From Ceratotherium simum simum (lineage: Eukaryota; Chordata; Mammalia; Perissodactyla; Rhinocerotidae): a stretch of 64,000 nucleotides of DNA. The position numbers and the translations under genes are program-made. How positions within the stretch are numbered: the first letter of the stretch is position 1; each line of letters starts with the position of its first letter. The stretch is taken from positions 25,498,562 through 25,562,561 of the forward strand of contig NW_004454178.1 of assembly GCF_000283155.1 (NCBI RefSeq). Direction: 5' to 3'. This document shows, piece by piece, positions 42,181 through 53,854 of this stretch. Below the pieces are notes generated by a model. That model saw only the letters and a list, made by a program, of their open reading frames with translations, ran no database searches and had not been told where the DNA came from.

Positions 42181-45100
42181 TCATCACTGTTAATTACTAC
42201 AGGAAAACAGATGGGGTAACAGAAGTGATTAAAAATATATATATATTTCATTGCCACAAGAGCTGTCTCTGGCTTGTATTTAAAGGACTAAGAGCTCAGC
42301 TGTCCCCCCACCCCGGCAGTAAAGACCTCCTCTGGAAGGAGGCAGCACACACTCTGCCTCCACGCACGCTGCCCCATGGGCTCGTTGCTTAGCTCCCTGG
42401 AGGAGCTCCTGGCTCCCGCCCCTGGGAGCCCGTGTGAGTAGGATTCATTGAGTAGGAGTGAGCAGATCAGCTTAGATGGGAGATAAATCTTTTAGCAAAA
42501 AGGGTGGGGCAAGCATGGCAGAAGTGTGAAACAATAAACCAAACCAAAGCACCTGAAACTTCATTATTCCAGAAAATGCATCACTCAGCACCAACAGCTC
42601 TAATGGACCGACCTCATTTTGCCAAGTTGGCAGAACCAGTGTGCCCATCAAGGCAGACTTTGCCTCCTACCTTCCACAAACGTTTACTGCCAGCACTGCT
42701 GGGGCCCTGGGGGCTCCCTGGGAAACCTGTGTTTATACCCCTAGGTGGGTGCTCATAGCCAGGGCTCCCTGGGAGGAAAGGACAGTCAGGCCGAGAAGGG
42801 GCTGCCGGGGTGCGCCTGTCCCTGCCCCCTTGCTGCCGCCTCCACAGATGTCCGCCCGCTGGCTCTGCCCTCAGAGAGCGGGCAGACTGAAGGAAAGAGC
42901 TGAGCTCGGGCCCCTGACTCCAGTCTTCTGACCACACCTTTGGTGGCGAGGTTTGCCTTGACGGGACAGAGGAACATTTAGAAAGTGCAGTCCCAATGAG
43001 GTCATGGTCTGGGATGGCCTCACAGTAATACGGGAGGGGGAGGAAGCAAGTGGGGGTATGGAGGAGAGGGGCCAAGAGCTGAACCCACTGGAGGTGGTTG
43101 ACGGAATGGATCACGGAGTTCATTACACTATCCTCTCTACTTTCACATATATTCAGAGTTTCCATGATAAATAAAGAGAATGAAGTAAAAAAAAAAAGAG
43201 AATGAAAGCACAGCCTGGTCCCCAATTTCACCCTCCGCTGCCACTGGCAGGACTGATAAAGGCTTCTCACACTCAATACCCTTGAGCCTAACGGGGAAGG
43301 ACATTTCTTTGTGGAAATCAGAAATCAGCATATAGCTCAACTGCTGAAGGCGATCAAGTTTTTGAAACAGAAGTATAAGATACATGCAGAAAAGTCCCAA
43401 ATCCTAAGGCCCCGGCTTGACGTACGTCCACAAACTGAGCACACCTGTGTACCCAGGCCCCCAGCTCTGGAGACAGAACACTCCCACCCCCACCACCCAG
43501 GCCCCTGGTGGCCCTCCCTGCCACCCCCACCGGGTCACCACCAGCCTGACTTCCCACAGCCTGGCTCATTCTGCCTGTTTTGGACTTTATGTAACAGGGA
43601 TCTCGCAGCCTGTGTCTGGGTATTTTACAACCCCCAATATTTTAACACGTCTGCTACTTCCTGGTCGGAGCCAATTCCCCGAGGCCAGCCTGCTGTAATC
43701 CGGAGAAAATGTTTGTCCTGCAAAATAAACACCACGGCCACCATGGCAACAGTTGGGTAACTGAGGAAAATGTGACCGTGGCTGTCCAAATATGGAAGGG
43801 AAGGAGACTGGGAGAGGCATGTCAGCCTCACCAAGACCCCTTCAAATACTCTCAGCTCCATCTTACAACCTCAGATACGGAGAAGCAGAGATTTAAAACA
43901 ACAATAATGCAAAAACATCAGCTTCCAGGCTTCAGCATTCAGGGAAGCAGCTCTCTGGTGCCTGTTCTTACTCCTCTCTGCCACCCCAGGACGAGCACTA
44001 GGAATCTTCGAGGCCTTGAGGGGCTGGAGAGGGTCAGGCACACAGCTTGGAGCCCACTCTGCCTGCCCTTCGGAATTGCCCCCCTCTGATAACACAGTGG
44101 CCTTGACCCCTGCCCGCGACCGTCACTCCCCACCTGCTTACCTACTGCCTCTGATTTGCTCTGGACGTGGAAATACAGCAACAAACTTGTTACAGATGTG
44201 CAGACAAGGAGCACCGAGTTGAAACAAGGGCCTAACAGAAAAGTCGCTTAGGGGATGAGCCCATCAGAGGCCCCCATCCAGACTTTCTGGTTCTCCCTTG
44301 GGTCCACAGGTGGGCCAGCTTTCCACAAGGGCAGGGGGTGCAGAGCGGCTGCATCGCTGCCAGGTTCTGTGTTCCTAGTTAGTTTTGCCGAGTACAGTCG
44401 TTTTCAGTGTCACTCTTTATTTTGACTAAATGCTGAGAGGTTCCGCCAGCCACTCAACGACCTGGTGGAGCCTGCGGTTTGCTGAGGCTCCGCGAAGTTA
44501 TGTCATCATTTAAAAACAGAGGCGTGCCCACCAGTATTTTTCTGAAAGTTAAATGTGCAGGAGAAATAGTACGAATGAGAGGAACCTCTCCTATTTCCTT
44601 CTAAGCTCGGCAGAAATGCCTCACAGGGTCCGTGCCTCACAGCGTGACGTGTGTGGGCGCCTGGGAAATCATCTGTAGAGTAACAGGAATCCAAAAACCT
44701 AGGAATTGAAAGGGACCTCGAAGGTCACCTAATCCAAGGCCCTGCCCCACAGACGGGGAAACTGAGGCCCAGGGGGGAGCTGAGTCACCCGGCAGCAGCT
44801 GGCTGGCTGGCGGCAGACTCCCCTCCAGCCCAGCACCCCAGCCTCCACAGAAAGCCAGGGCTCCGTTAGTTCTGCACCAGTGAATCACACCAGATGACAG
44901 TGACAGATAACTGTGAACACCCACGGGTACCATCCCTGCGTTGGCATATCACGGAGCTCCCACTTAAAAGAAAAGAGTCTCTTTCCTCATTTTACTCATA
45001 CCCCTTATAAAAAGTGATTAGCCTTGTATTTAAAAGCTCAATTTCCAGTTAAAGCCTTCAGGTGGAGTCCTGTTCCCTTCTCAGCCAACCTGAGCCCTGG

Positions 45101-46084
45101 ACCAGAAACCCCGGAGGAGGCGGGGTCCTCTCCCCTTTGAGCCAGGGAGAAGGCAGTGACCCTGCTGCATGGGGCATGGGAGGGGAGAGGGATTCACGGG
45201 AGGGCTTCTGCCATGGTGCTGGGGTTCTTAACATGTGGGGGACCTGGGGCCCCTCCTCCCAAATCCCAGACCACTCAGAATTCAGCACCCAATTTCAGGA
45301 CTTCATAGAACCTCTGAAGCTCATCCTGACCCAGATCAAGACCCTCAGGATGATGGAAAGACCCTGGAGACATCCTGGGTCTGGGCCTGGCCCTGCCATG
45401 GTGTGTGCCCAGCAGGTATCTGGGCCTCAGTTTCCTCATCTGTCAAGCCAAGGGGTTACCCTGGATGATTTCCAGGCTACCTTCTGGCTCTGTAGTTCTG
45501 TGAGTATGAATCAGCTTTCCAAACTGGTTTCTTCTGTGTAGGTTACAGAAACCCTGGCAACCGAGTTGTCATCCCTTACCCTGGCCTTCCTGGAGGGGTA
45601 AACAGGCCGCCACCCGCCCCCGGTCCATGTCAGGGACTCAGTAGCCAGGGTACACCCCAGAAGGATGGTGTGATTGCTGCATCGCAAAGTGGGACACCTC
45701 CCCCACTTCTCCTAACCTGAGGAGACGGAATAAATACAGGGAGGTCCAGCGTGGGCAAAGGGGGTGAACCTCAGCTAGGGCCTCCCTGCCCACAGGGTTG
45801 CAGGTGTGCCTTGGCAAAGGAACTTTCTAGTCTCTCTGTCACCCACTCCAGGGGACCCATGGGCTGTTCAGGTAAAGCTCCTAGACCAGCGCCCAGCAGT
45901 GGCCCTTCCCCAGCCTGAGACTTGGCTCTCTGGCCTCAGAGCAGGAAGCCGGCTCCCCAAGGGGCCCTCCAGGTTCCCAAGGACAGTTGCACCGACCCTC
46001 GGTTGCCATGGCCTTCCTCAGCCCTCTCCCCACGGGTTGAGGTGGGCGGGGGCGGGGTTCATAAGAGAACATCGTCTAGAGGAC

Positions 46085-46190
46085 AGTCCGGTGTGGCACT
46101 CACTCAGTAGCTCTGTGACCGTAGGTGGCCTAACCTCTCTGGACCTCAGTTTCTTGATGTGCAAAATGGGGATAACAGTACCCACCCCCA
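46085..46190 (+). repeat. MIR SINE fragment near the CpG island
   Basis: The sequence reads AGTAGCTCTGTGACCGTAGG, CTCTGGACCTCAGTTTCTTG and AAAATGGGGATAACAG. It is a MIR core at the left edge of the PER2 CpG island, inside intron 1. Confidence 0.7.
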
Positions 46191-46317
46191 GGCCGGTGTC
46201 AAGCCGAGAAGGAGGTGTCAAATGGCCCAGGAAACTCTCGGATCGCGCCTCCGCCGGATCCCTGAGCCGCCGCCGCCCGGAGTCCACCCGCCCGCTGCCC
46301 TGGCCGTCCCGGCGCCC

Positions 46318-46327
46318 GTTACGTAAC
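46318..46327. promoter_or_regulatory. Palindromic PAR-bZIP/E4BP4 site GTTACGTAAC
   Basis: A perfect ten-base palindrome fits the consensus RTTAYGTAAY shared by NFIL3/E4BP4 and the DBP/TEF/HLF family. It lies just past the N gap, in late exon 1 or early intron 1 of PER2, about 280 bases downstream of the estimated start. Binding is inferred from the motif only. Confidence 0.55.
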
Positions 46328-46357
46328 CGGAGAGCCCGGTGGCTGGCCGGCGGTCCG

Positions 46358-46487
46358 NNNNNNNNNNNNNNNNNNNNNNNNNNNNNNNNNNNNNNNNNNN
46401 NNNNNNNNNNNNNNNNNNNNNNNNNNNNNNNNNNNNNNNNNNNNNNNNNNNNNNNNNNNNNNNNNNNNNNNNNNNNNNNNNNNNNNN
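46358..46487. other. Assembly gap (130 N)
   Basis: A run of 130 unknown bases sits inside the PER2 CpG island with very GC-rich sequence on both sides. It probably hides the 3' part of exon 1 and its splice donor. Open frames reported across it are artefacts of translating N. Confidence 0.99.
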
Positions 46488-46600
46488 CGTCCTCGCCCGT
46501 CCGTCCGCGTCGGTGCCCCGGCCCGGCGCCCGCCGTCACCGCCGCAGCCGAGAGCAGCGTAGCCTGCAGAGCCGCCAGCCGCCGCCGCCTCCGCGGACTC
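46488..46600 (-). other. PER2: PER2 non-coding exon 1, visible 5' part
   Basis: This GC-rich stretch lies directly downstream (gene sense) of the E-box-like pair and runs into the N gap at 46358-46487. By position it is the untranslated first exon. No ATG is visible in it on the gene strand. The splice donor is not seen and is probably in the gap, so the left limit is the gap edge, not a real exon border. The right limit is an estimate of the start site. Confidence 0.5.
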
Positions 46601-46608
46601 GCTGCTGT

Positions 46609-46626
46609 CACATAGTGGAAAACGTG
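46609..46626 (-). promoter_or_regulatory. Tandem E-box-like (EE) element of the PER2 promoter
   Basis: On the gene strand CACGTT is followed six bases later by TATGTG, inside the context GTCACGTTTTCCAC. This matches the non-canonical E-box pair described in the mouse Per2 promoter, bound by CLOCK-BMAL1 and essential for its rhythm. It sits at the edge of exon 1, as in mouse. Confidence 0.9.
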
Positions 46627-46660
46627 ACCGCGCGCCCCGCTCCCGCCCCCGGCGCCCGCC

Positions 46661-46665
46661 ATTGG
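46661..46665 (-). promoter_or_regulatory. CCAAT box 1
   Basis: CCAAT on the gene strand, within GGCCAATGGC, lies about 40 bases upstream of the E-box pair in GC-rich sequence. It is a candidate NF-Y site; a GC-box core (GGGGGCGGG) lies at 46642-46650 beside it. Confidence 0.6.
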
Positions 46666-46723
46666 CCGCGGCGCCGCCTCATCTGCATACCGTGGGGGCA
46701 GGCCCTGCGAACGACGCACGTCC

Positions 46724-46728
46724 ATTGG
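46724..46728 (-). promoter_or_regulatory. CCAAT box 2
   Basis: A second CCAAT on the gene strand, within AGCCAATGGA, lies about 63 bases upstream of the first and 20 bases from the D-box. Two CCAAT boxes without a TATA box fit a CpG-island promoter. Confidence 0.6.
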
Positions 46729-46749
46729 CTGTGGCGTCCGTCGCTCTCT

Positions 46750-46757
46750 TTACATAA
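46750..46757 (-). promoter_or_regulatory. D-box TTATGTAA
   Basis: The gene strand reads CTTATGTAAAGAG, a perfect D-box core about 125 bases upstream of the E-box pair. D-boxes bind the PAR-bZIP activators DBP, TEF and HLF and the repressor NFIL3/E4BP4. A D-box in this position is known in mammalian PER2. Confidence 0.85.
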
Positions 46758-47107
46758 GACGCACATGGAACTCCATGTTCACCGAGTCGGTTCCTCAATG
46801 AAGAGGCGACGCGCTGGTGTCTCCCCGCTCGTCCTCCCGAGTGGTCCCTTCCACTTCCGGCCTCGGCGTTTTCCATTCAGGACAGCTCGCGTCCGCCGGC
46901 TCCGGGAGCGCGGCGTGGCGCGTACCACCGCGGGCCGGGGGAGCTGGGCGCTGGCCTGCGACCCCCTCCTGTGCACCTTCCTCCAGCCAGCCAGGCGGCC
47001 GAACCCCTACTGAAGCCCAGGCCCCCGGAGACAGCCACCTTCGGCGACGGGCCAGGGGCGCGCCCCCAGCGGCCAGGGCCGCGGGAAACTCCCTGCGGGC
47101 ATCTTTC

Positions 47108-47157
47108 ATTCACTTATTCATCTTCATTCATTTACTCACTCGCTCATTCATTCATCG
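47108..47157 (+). repeat. ATTC-type tetranucleotide array
   Basis: Imperfect ATTC/ATTT/ACTC tetramers repeat over about 50 bases at the upstream edge of the PER2 CpG island. Confidence 0.8.
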
Positions 47158-48163
47158 CTAGGCGCTGAAGCTGCCCAGGGGACCGAGACGGGACGGCCCT
47201 GCAGGAGCTCCCGGTGCGCGCCCACCCAGGCCACCGAGGTTGACACTTGTCTCAGATCTGCCGGGAGGACCTTTCTTATTTTTGAGACCATGTGTCGCAA
47301 TTTTTGGTTTAGCAAATAGAGGCATTGTTACTATGAGGAGGTACAAAAGAAATAAAGGATGTGTTCCCCGCCCCCAATCACGTCATTAGGGAGAAAGGAT
47401 CGTCTTGTGAAAAGGGAAGTTAATCACATACTGAATTGGGCATTGTGGATCATAAATTAACCAGGGCCAGAGTTATCCCCAAAGGCTCCGTGGAGGAGGC
47501 AGCACTTGCACAGTTGGGAGGATGAGAAAGGCGTTTGGAAAAGAAGGGCCTTTGGGAGGAGCAAGCCGCTGAGCCACAAGGGGTGTGGGCGGCTCTGGGA
47601 GAGAGCGCTGGACCCTGGAGTACCTTGGTTGGGGCCATTTGTTCTTTAAGTAAGCATTGCTTGGGGGCATGTTAAGCCCTCAGCCTTTTATCTAAAGTGT
47701 CAGGAGAGAGTAGAACTTCCTCTCAGACCGGACAAAGGGCCCAGACTTGCTTGTGGGCCAAAAACAGCATCCAGGCGAGGCTGGCTGTGCTCTGAAGGGC
47801 TGAAAGGGCATATAGCATCTCCCTCCACTCGTCCAGTTCTCCTTCCCGGGCTCTCCTGGGGACAAGGGATGGGAGGGAAGGAAGAGGTATGAACCTGTGC
47901 CTGCAAGCCAACTAAGCTGCTGGTTCCTGAGGCCAAACCCACATTTAGCAATTCCCATGTGCAAGCCACTTCTTTCCCTCTCCTCAACAAGGTGTGTGTG
48001 CAACTTCATCAGACACAGATGCAAACTGGGGCAAATACCAAGGTCACTGGGACAATCCTTAAGCCCTGGGAAGCTGCTGCGTGGCTCACACTCCTTGGTG
48101 ACAGTGGCCCCTCTTCCTGTTTCTCTGACATTAACACCTTGACATACTCCCCGCCCCACTCCC

Positions 48164-48165
<2 letters not shown>

Positions 48166-48196
<31 letters not shown>
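48166..48196 (+). repeat. (CA)n microsatellite
   Basis: About 15 uninterrupted CA units lie in the upstream intergenic region. Likely length-variable. Confidence 0.95.
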
Positions 48197-48198
<2 letters not shown>

Positions 48199-48904
48199 TG
48201 CTAAGCAAATCCAGGCCCAGTTGCACCCTGCACACACCCAAAGCCCCTTTGTTTCTTCACCTACATTGACGTCAGTAGTGAGCTCCATTGTTCTGGAAAC
48301 AAGAGTAAACAGACAGCTCACCCACACTGCACAGAGATTCTCCTCCTGCTCAACTTTTCCTTGGTCTTGCTCCACATTCAGCCTGCAGCCTAAGGTCACA
48401 TTTCCTCCCTAAATTTGGCCTCTTCTATTCCTTCCCGTAAATCTGGTAGAAAGATATAGAAATCAATTATTTTAGAAATGATCAAAAGTTATGGGCCTCT
48501 AGAATTCTTCGGAATCTAGTCTATTTTCAGTGTCTCACAGCTGGTTTCTTCTTTCTTGTTATTGGAAACTTGCATTCACTCCACAAACATTCGTTGACAC
48601 TGGAGTATTGGGGATGTGAGACAATGCATCTCATTGGATCCTTTGCTTGTAAGGAGTTTGCAACATAGAAGTCATGAGGCAGATTTGGAGGCAGTTTCTT
48701 TTAAGATGGGGTGTAAGTCCCAGGAGAACAGGACAGACCTGGGCAGAAGCCTCCAACCTGGCTCCAACAGGAGAACGCTGCAGGATGCAACCCCAGGACA
48801 GCTAAGTCCACGGATGCTCTGCACCTGCCCTCAGCCCATTCCCACCAGCCTGCTGTCTCCAGTGGGCCTGGCCCGAGTTGGCCCTGCCCATCCCTGCCTG
48901 GGCC

Positions 48905-48995
48905 TTACCAGGCCACTCGCTGGCTCTCTCATTCATTCCTGCACTCAGCCAGCTGTTTACTGCACAACTGCTATGTGACAGGCACTGTGCTGGCC
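48905..48995 (-). repeat. L2/MIR-like fragment
   Basis: The sequence reads TTCATTCCTGCACTCAGCC and AACTGCTATGTGACAGGCAC, typical of an L2 or MIR end. Short and diverged. Confidence 0.45.
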
Positions 48996-49794
48996 ACCTC
49001 TCCTCGTGGATCGCATGGTGTAGGGGTTGGCACACTGGGGCCTGAGCTGGGAAGGCAGAGGACAGGGGGCTAGGAAGAGAATTGTATCTGTAAATGGGGA
49101 GGGGCCAGCATGTCCTCTCTAAGGAGATGGAAGGGACCCTGTTAATCTTGCCAGCCTTCCAGCCCCAGGGCCCGCTTCCTGGGTCTTATCGGAGATGAGA
49201 ATGCCTGACCCTGACCCTCACTCCCCAGCCTCCCTCATGCCCGGCACTGATGGCACTGGTACACAGCAACTCAGATACACCTGGGCATAGTGGCAGTTCC
49301 TGGCAGGGATACCCTCAACCAGCTCCCAGAGGTGGGCCCATGGGTATGAGTAGCTGTGTCCACGGTCTGCAGATGTGAGTGAGACAAGGCCCATCTGTCC
49401 CTCGTGGGTGGGAAGGCCCTGAATCAGGCAGTGACCAGGGAACTGGTGCTTCTCTCTGAATGTGAGGTGGTCTGAGGAACAGGGTTAAGAAGGTAACTTT
49501 ATTGTGCTAGCCACCTACTGAGAAGGGTTTTTTTGTTTTTTAAACTCGATTTTGATCCTGGGAAGGCTGTCCTTTGTTTTGGGGAGACATGTGTGGGTGT
49601 TCTGTGTGCATGCATGTGCTCATATGTTTTCCCCAGGAAGTCGTAGATTGAGCCATCAACAACAAGGATGCGGCTTCCATCTTTCTTCACCTCACCCTGG
49701 AGAAGAGACTCTGAATAGGAACAGGGTGTGTCTTTACACAGTGCTGCTTGGCCTGGAATGTTGACATCCATATCCCAGTGCCCCTTTGCAAAAG

Positions 49795-50020
49795 ACATCC
49801 TCGACATCACAGTCCTCGTGGCACAGGCTAGGACTTCCAGTGCAATGTGGGATAGAAGAGGTGAGAGTCGACATCCTTGCCCTGTTCCCAATCTGAGTGA
49901 GAAAGTGCTCAATAGTTCACCATGAATTTGGATGTTAGCCTTAGGTGTTTAGTTTTTTATAGATGTCCTTTGTCAGATAGAGAAAGTCTCCCTCTATTAT
50001 AGTTTGCTGAGAGTTTTTTT
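49795..50020 (-). mobile_element. Old L1 ORF2 fragment
   Basis: The plus strand resembles the antisense of L1 ORF2 (GCTAGGACTTCCAGTGC, then CCTTGCCCTGTTCCCAATC and TTTGCTGAGAGTTTTT). It is diverged and short and has no intact frame. Confidence 0.65.
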
Positions 50021-50671
50021 TTTAATTAAAAATCATACATAGGTGAAATGGACTTTTAGTCCATGGCAATTATTATTATCTTAAAATATCTCCCCCAAAT
50101 AAATCTATTTTTGGCAGATCTGCAAATAATTTAAATCACCATAGCTTTCTCTCTACTATACAACACTTTGTATAGACTTGCTTACTTCATTATTGTATTT
50201 TAAAACAAAAAAAGATAAATGAATAAAAAAATTAGTGCTCAAGACCCTGCCTTTCTTATGTTGTAAGTTTCCTCTTTATTGCTACAGAATCCAGTGGTTA
50301 AATGTGTCTCCAACTGACTTCTCTTAATATCAGTTTTGCAAATAAAAGGCATGGTTTTAACTGAAGCCAAAAAACTGCTATCATGTCACTTGAGAAAGGA
50401 TTAAAACCTCAACTTCCTGGTCATGAGGCCATTAAAAGAAAACCCAAGGATTTAACTGGGATGAGGGCTGTGCACTTCGGGTACGGAGGTGGAAGTGGCA
50501 GTAGGTATGTTGAATTGCTGGTCAGACTTTTGCCTTGGGAACTTGAGGGCTGATTTATGGGTCAGCTTTTCTAATCTCTGGCAGCTTGAGACCTCTTTCT
50601 GGAGTTTCTGGGCCACTAATACCCCTCATTCTCCTGGCGAGGCCCAAGGGAAGATAGCTTGCCAGCAAGGC

Positions 50672-50857
50672 GCCCCATGTCCAAGGTGATGCCCCATATA
50701 AGAGGTGATACCCCATGTCAGAGATGACCCCCATGTCCAAGGTGATCTTCTATGTCCAAGGTGACCCCCATGTTCAAGGGGATCCACCACGTTTGAAGTG
50801 ACGACCCATGTCCGTCGTAATGCCCCATGTCCGAGGTGACCCCCATATCTGGGTTAC
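50672..50857 (+). repeat. Minisatellite, about ten 19-base units
   Basis: Units of 17-19 bases follow the pattern CCCCATGTCCRAGGTGAY, with substitutions in each copy. About ten copies run without a break, flanked by unique sequence. It lies about 4 kb upstream of the PER2 promoter. No coding role is apparent. Confidence 0.9.
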
Positions 50858-51234
50858 CGCTTTCTTCAGAGGGCAGAACGCTCTCTCATTGGTTGGCATG
50901 CCATCTGACTGGTCTTTGGGGCCATGGACCTGGACCAGGCAGGCCCCTGCAGCAGGGTCTCTTGCCCTGTCACACTCTGTCTGCTGTGTGTCCCCCAAGG
51001 CTGTCGTTTCAGCTTGGTTCTGTCAGCATTGCTGGGGTTGGTGCTGAGGGGTAGCCCAACTGGCCCCCCAACCGTGGCTATCCTGGGGCAGTGTCAGGAA
51101 TTGGAGCCCTGCATGCCTTGGGGACCAGCAAGGCCCCTCCCTGTCAGGGTGTCTGATCCTTTGGGAGGCCGAGGTCTGGGCTCCACCCTCATGGATGGGC
51201 ATGGACCTCAGGGCACTCCTCCCCTGTGGACAAG

Positions 51235-51330
51235 TGATGAGTTAGCACGTGCTTACTGTGTTTACCATCGTGCTTAACGCTTTCCATGCATTCTCTTATT
51301 TTATCCTCACGACTCTATAAGGCACGTGTC
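51235..51330 (-). repeat. MIR/L2-like fragment
   Basis: The sequence reads GTGCTTACTGTGTTTACC, TTTCCATGCATTCTCTTATT and ATCCTCACGACTCTATAAGG, the 3' half of a MIR-like element on minus. Confidence 0.6.
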
Positions 51331-53854
51331 CAGGTCCCCTTTGTCCCTTAGCAAAAGACACCCTCAATGTCATGATGCACTGAGGAATCGTGTGGGCCTA
51401 TGTCATATGTCATCGAGGAGAGAAAACTTTGTCTGCAGAATGATCTTGTGGCCGCCCTCACTACCTGCAGAGCCTGGGAAAGAGGCAACCAGAGTCTAAA
51501 CTCCAAGGTCCCTCTCATCCCTAGAACATTCTCTTCACCCAAAATCTCCCTCTGTGATGTGGTTCGCCAGGTGCTCCCTGCACCCTCCTAACTTCCCTTT
51601 AAACTCATAAAGGCTCATGGCAGGGATGGTTGGAATGCAGGTCCCTCTCGTGGACCACCACCCACCATTGGTCCCTACAACCACGCTGGCCCACAATGCC
51701 TCTCCTGGGATGACAGGGCCCTGTGCATCCTGCCTGAGTCTCTGACTGTGCTTTTACTCCAGTAAACTCTGCCCTATGCCTCCACTGCATGTTACCCGCC
51801 ATGTTGCTCCTTGCTTACTGGCTTCTCCTTAGTGCCTAACACGGAAAAAACATCAAACGTCACTTGTGCCCGGACTAAAGCTTTTTGGAAGCAACGAAGG
51901 GGTTTGACTGGATCACTCTTGGAATAGGAGGCATCCCCTGGGCGGGTGGCGATGGGTCACCTGGCCGTTACAAAGGCAAGGCAGGAGGCCAGGTGACATG
52001 GCTGTGGATTGCAGTAGCCTTGGGGCACACGGTGGCCCCATGCGAAGGAGACGCTTGGAAAGAGAAGGCTGCTGAGTGCCCACCCTCTCACCCCAACAGA
52101 TTGAGTCCTACAAGGGACGAGGAAGGGGAAATAGGAGACCCCCCACTCTGTGGCACTACTGAAGCTTCCGGGGCCCCATGTTACAGCGAGGAAACCACGC
52201 ATGGGTGGGAGAATGTGAGTGCCAGGAGGAAAGAGGGGCTTCTCCTGGCATTGCTGCCCCCAGCACCCCAGATTCTCAGAAAGCCTGGATGATTTGCCTG
52301 CACAGTGAGAGGCAATACTGGTGCGGCCAAGTGAAGTGAATGGCAGGTGGTGGGGGCCAACCCAAGACCCCCAGAGGCCACAGAGGCAACAGTCTGGACC
52401 AACTGGCATTCATGCCTGTGTTTTGGAACGGGTGCTCAAGGGAATTCGCTGTACCTATCCTGAGGGGTGTTCCCTGAGACCTTGAGCATAAACTAGGACA
52501 CACCATTGAGGCTATGGGCACCCTGAGAGAACCTGTGGGAATCCAGAGAGAAGGCCTGACAACATGCTCTTGGCTCAGAAAACACTGAGTGATTTAATGC
52601 AGGCGAGGCCCCCCAAGGGGGCAACGTCCTTGGCTGTGTTCCTCCAGGAGGCACTGCTGGGGATGGTGCAGTCCTCCGGGATCTCTGCCTAAGATAGGCA
52701 AGGGGAGCAAAGAGAGGGGAGGACCTGCCCCCTCCCAAATTGTCTGGCTATGACTTAATAACAGAGCGCATGGAGAAGAAAAGTGATGGCCTGCCAAACC
52801 CTAAGCCATAGAAGGCTGGTAGACCAGGAACAACGACAAAGGGGCCTGTCGCGATAGTAGGTGAGGGACGATTAGCATGTATGAGGGGTGGGGAGATCAG
52901 TGTGGAAACCAGGAGGAGGGGGACACGTGGAAGAATGGGGACCAGGAGTCCCTGGGAGAGTACAGCCTGCCCCTCTCACCTCTCTGGACCCCCTGCAAAG
53001 CTTCTTGCTCCTCTGAAGAGGACTTGCTCCTCTGACGGACTCAGGAGACAAAGCTGAAGAGCTAGCACGCCACATTCCGACAGCACTGAAGTGGATTTCT
53101 GAAGGAAACTCTTAAGGCTATAGGGTGTACCCGGCCAGACCAGGACAGGTCTGGCCTTCCCTACACCCTGTTCGGGTTCCTTCAAACCGAAAGAAGATGA
53201 GTAATGAGGCCCTGTCCCCTCTACTCCCTTCGAAGGGATCGCAGACTGTGCTCTAGTCCCTATATACTGGAAAAAGGAGAGATCCTAGACCTGGGAGCCG
53301 AGGTGGCTGTCACTAATGGCCCAAGAAAGGCCACTGTCATGATTGCTGTGAGGTTCTTCCTGTAACCCTCAGTGGGCACTGCAGAGCAGACCTTATACTT
53401 AACCAGCGGAAGGCAGGAGGCAGGACGCAGGAGGCAGGAGAGAGTCAGTTGATCAATTTCTTGCCTTTGACCACTGGCAAAAATCCCAGGCGTGTGTTTT
53501 AGTTAGCCGGTCCAGAGAAGGCCCACGGGGCTGAGCATGTGAATCTCCCGAGTGTCTGGTTTGTCTCATGTGGTTCATCGGGAAGCAGTGGCCAGCACAG
53601 AAAGGCCTCATCTTGCATTTTCTTCCCTTTTCCTTCACCCTCACTGCCCCAGGACTGCGCCTCCTGATAAAGCACCCGTTCCTAAGCCGATCTTCAGGCT
53701 CTGTTTTCTAGGGACCTAAAGTAGGACGCTGGATGCTGAAAATGGCTCCAGAAAGCAAACCCTCAGGGGTTCATTTTGGAATTGAACTTCCCACCTGTCT
53801 CAAAGCCGTAGGGGCCCCATTCCTAGTGGTAAATGGATTGTAATAAGCAGAGTT

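Larger units (their letters stand above)
36991..46357 (-). other. PER2 intron 1
   Basis: About 9.4 kb lie between exon 2 and the gap hiding the exon 1 donor. It contains a 16-bp tandem repeat, MIR pieces, split old L1 pieces, an ancient repeat interrupted by an LTR-like segment and an L3/CR1-like piece near 44695-44770. There is a short AT repeat at 42234-42247. No coding exon is supported. Clock enhancers could lie here, but I cannot identify one. Confidence 0.7.
3018..46600 (-). other. PER2: PER2 primary transcript, approximate limits
   Basis: The transcription unit runs leftward from the CpG-rich promoter to a poly(A) signal at 3038-3043, about 43.6 kb with 23 exons. The 5' limit is set by analogy with the mouse gene, where the tandem E-box-like element lies just upstream of the start site. 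The 3' limit is set 10-30 bases past the AATAAA. In human the gene sits between HES6, beyond its 3' end, and TRAF3IP1, beyond its 5' end. Neither is recognised here, so both should lie outside the window. Confidence 0.85.
46200..47240. promoter_or_regulatory. CpG island and PER2 core promoter region
   Basis: This stretch is strongly GC-rich and dense in CG dinucleotides, unlike the flanks. It covers exon 1, the N gap, the E-box pair, two CCAAT boxes and the D-box. No TATA box is evident at the expected distance. Open frames in it on both strands are composition effects. The outer limits are judged by eye. Confidence 0.85.

Noticed and set aside
45806..47013. Open frames of 224-269 codons across the N gap
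   Set aside because: They contain translated N and CpG-island sequence; PER2 exon 1 is non-coding.
50672..50857. CRISPR-like array
   Set aside because: Repeats are contiguous with no spacers, and the genome is vertebrate; it is a minisatellite.
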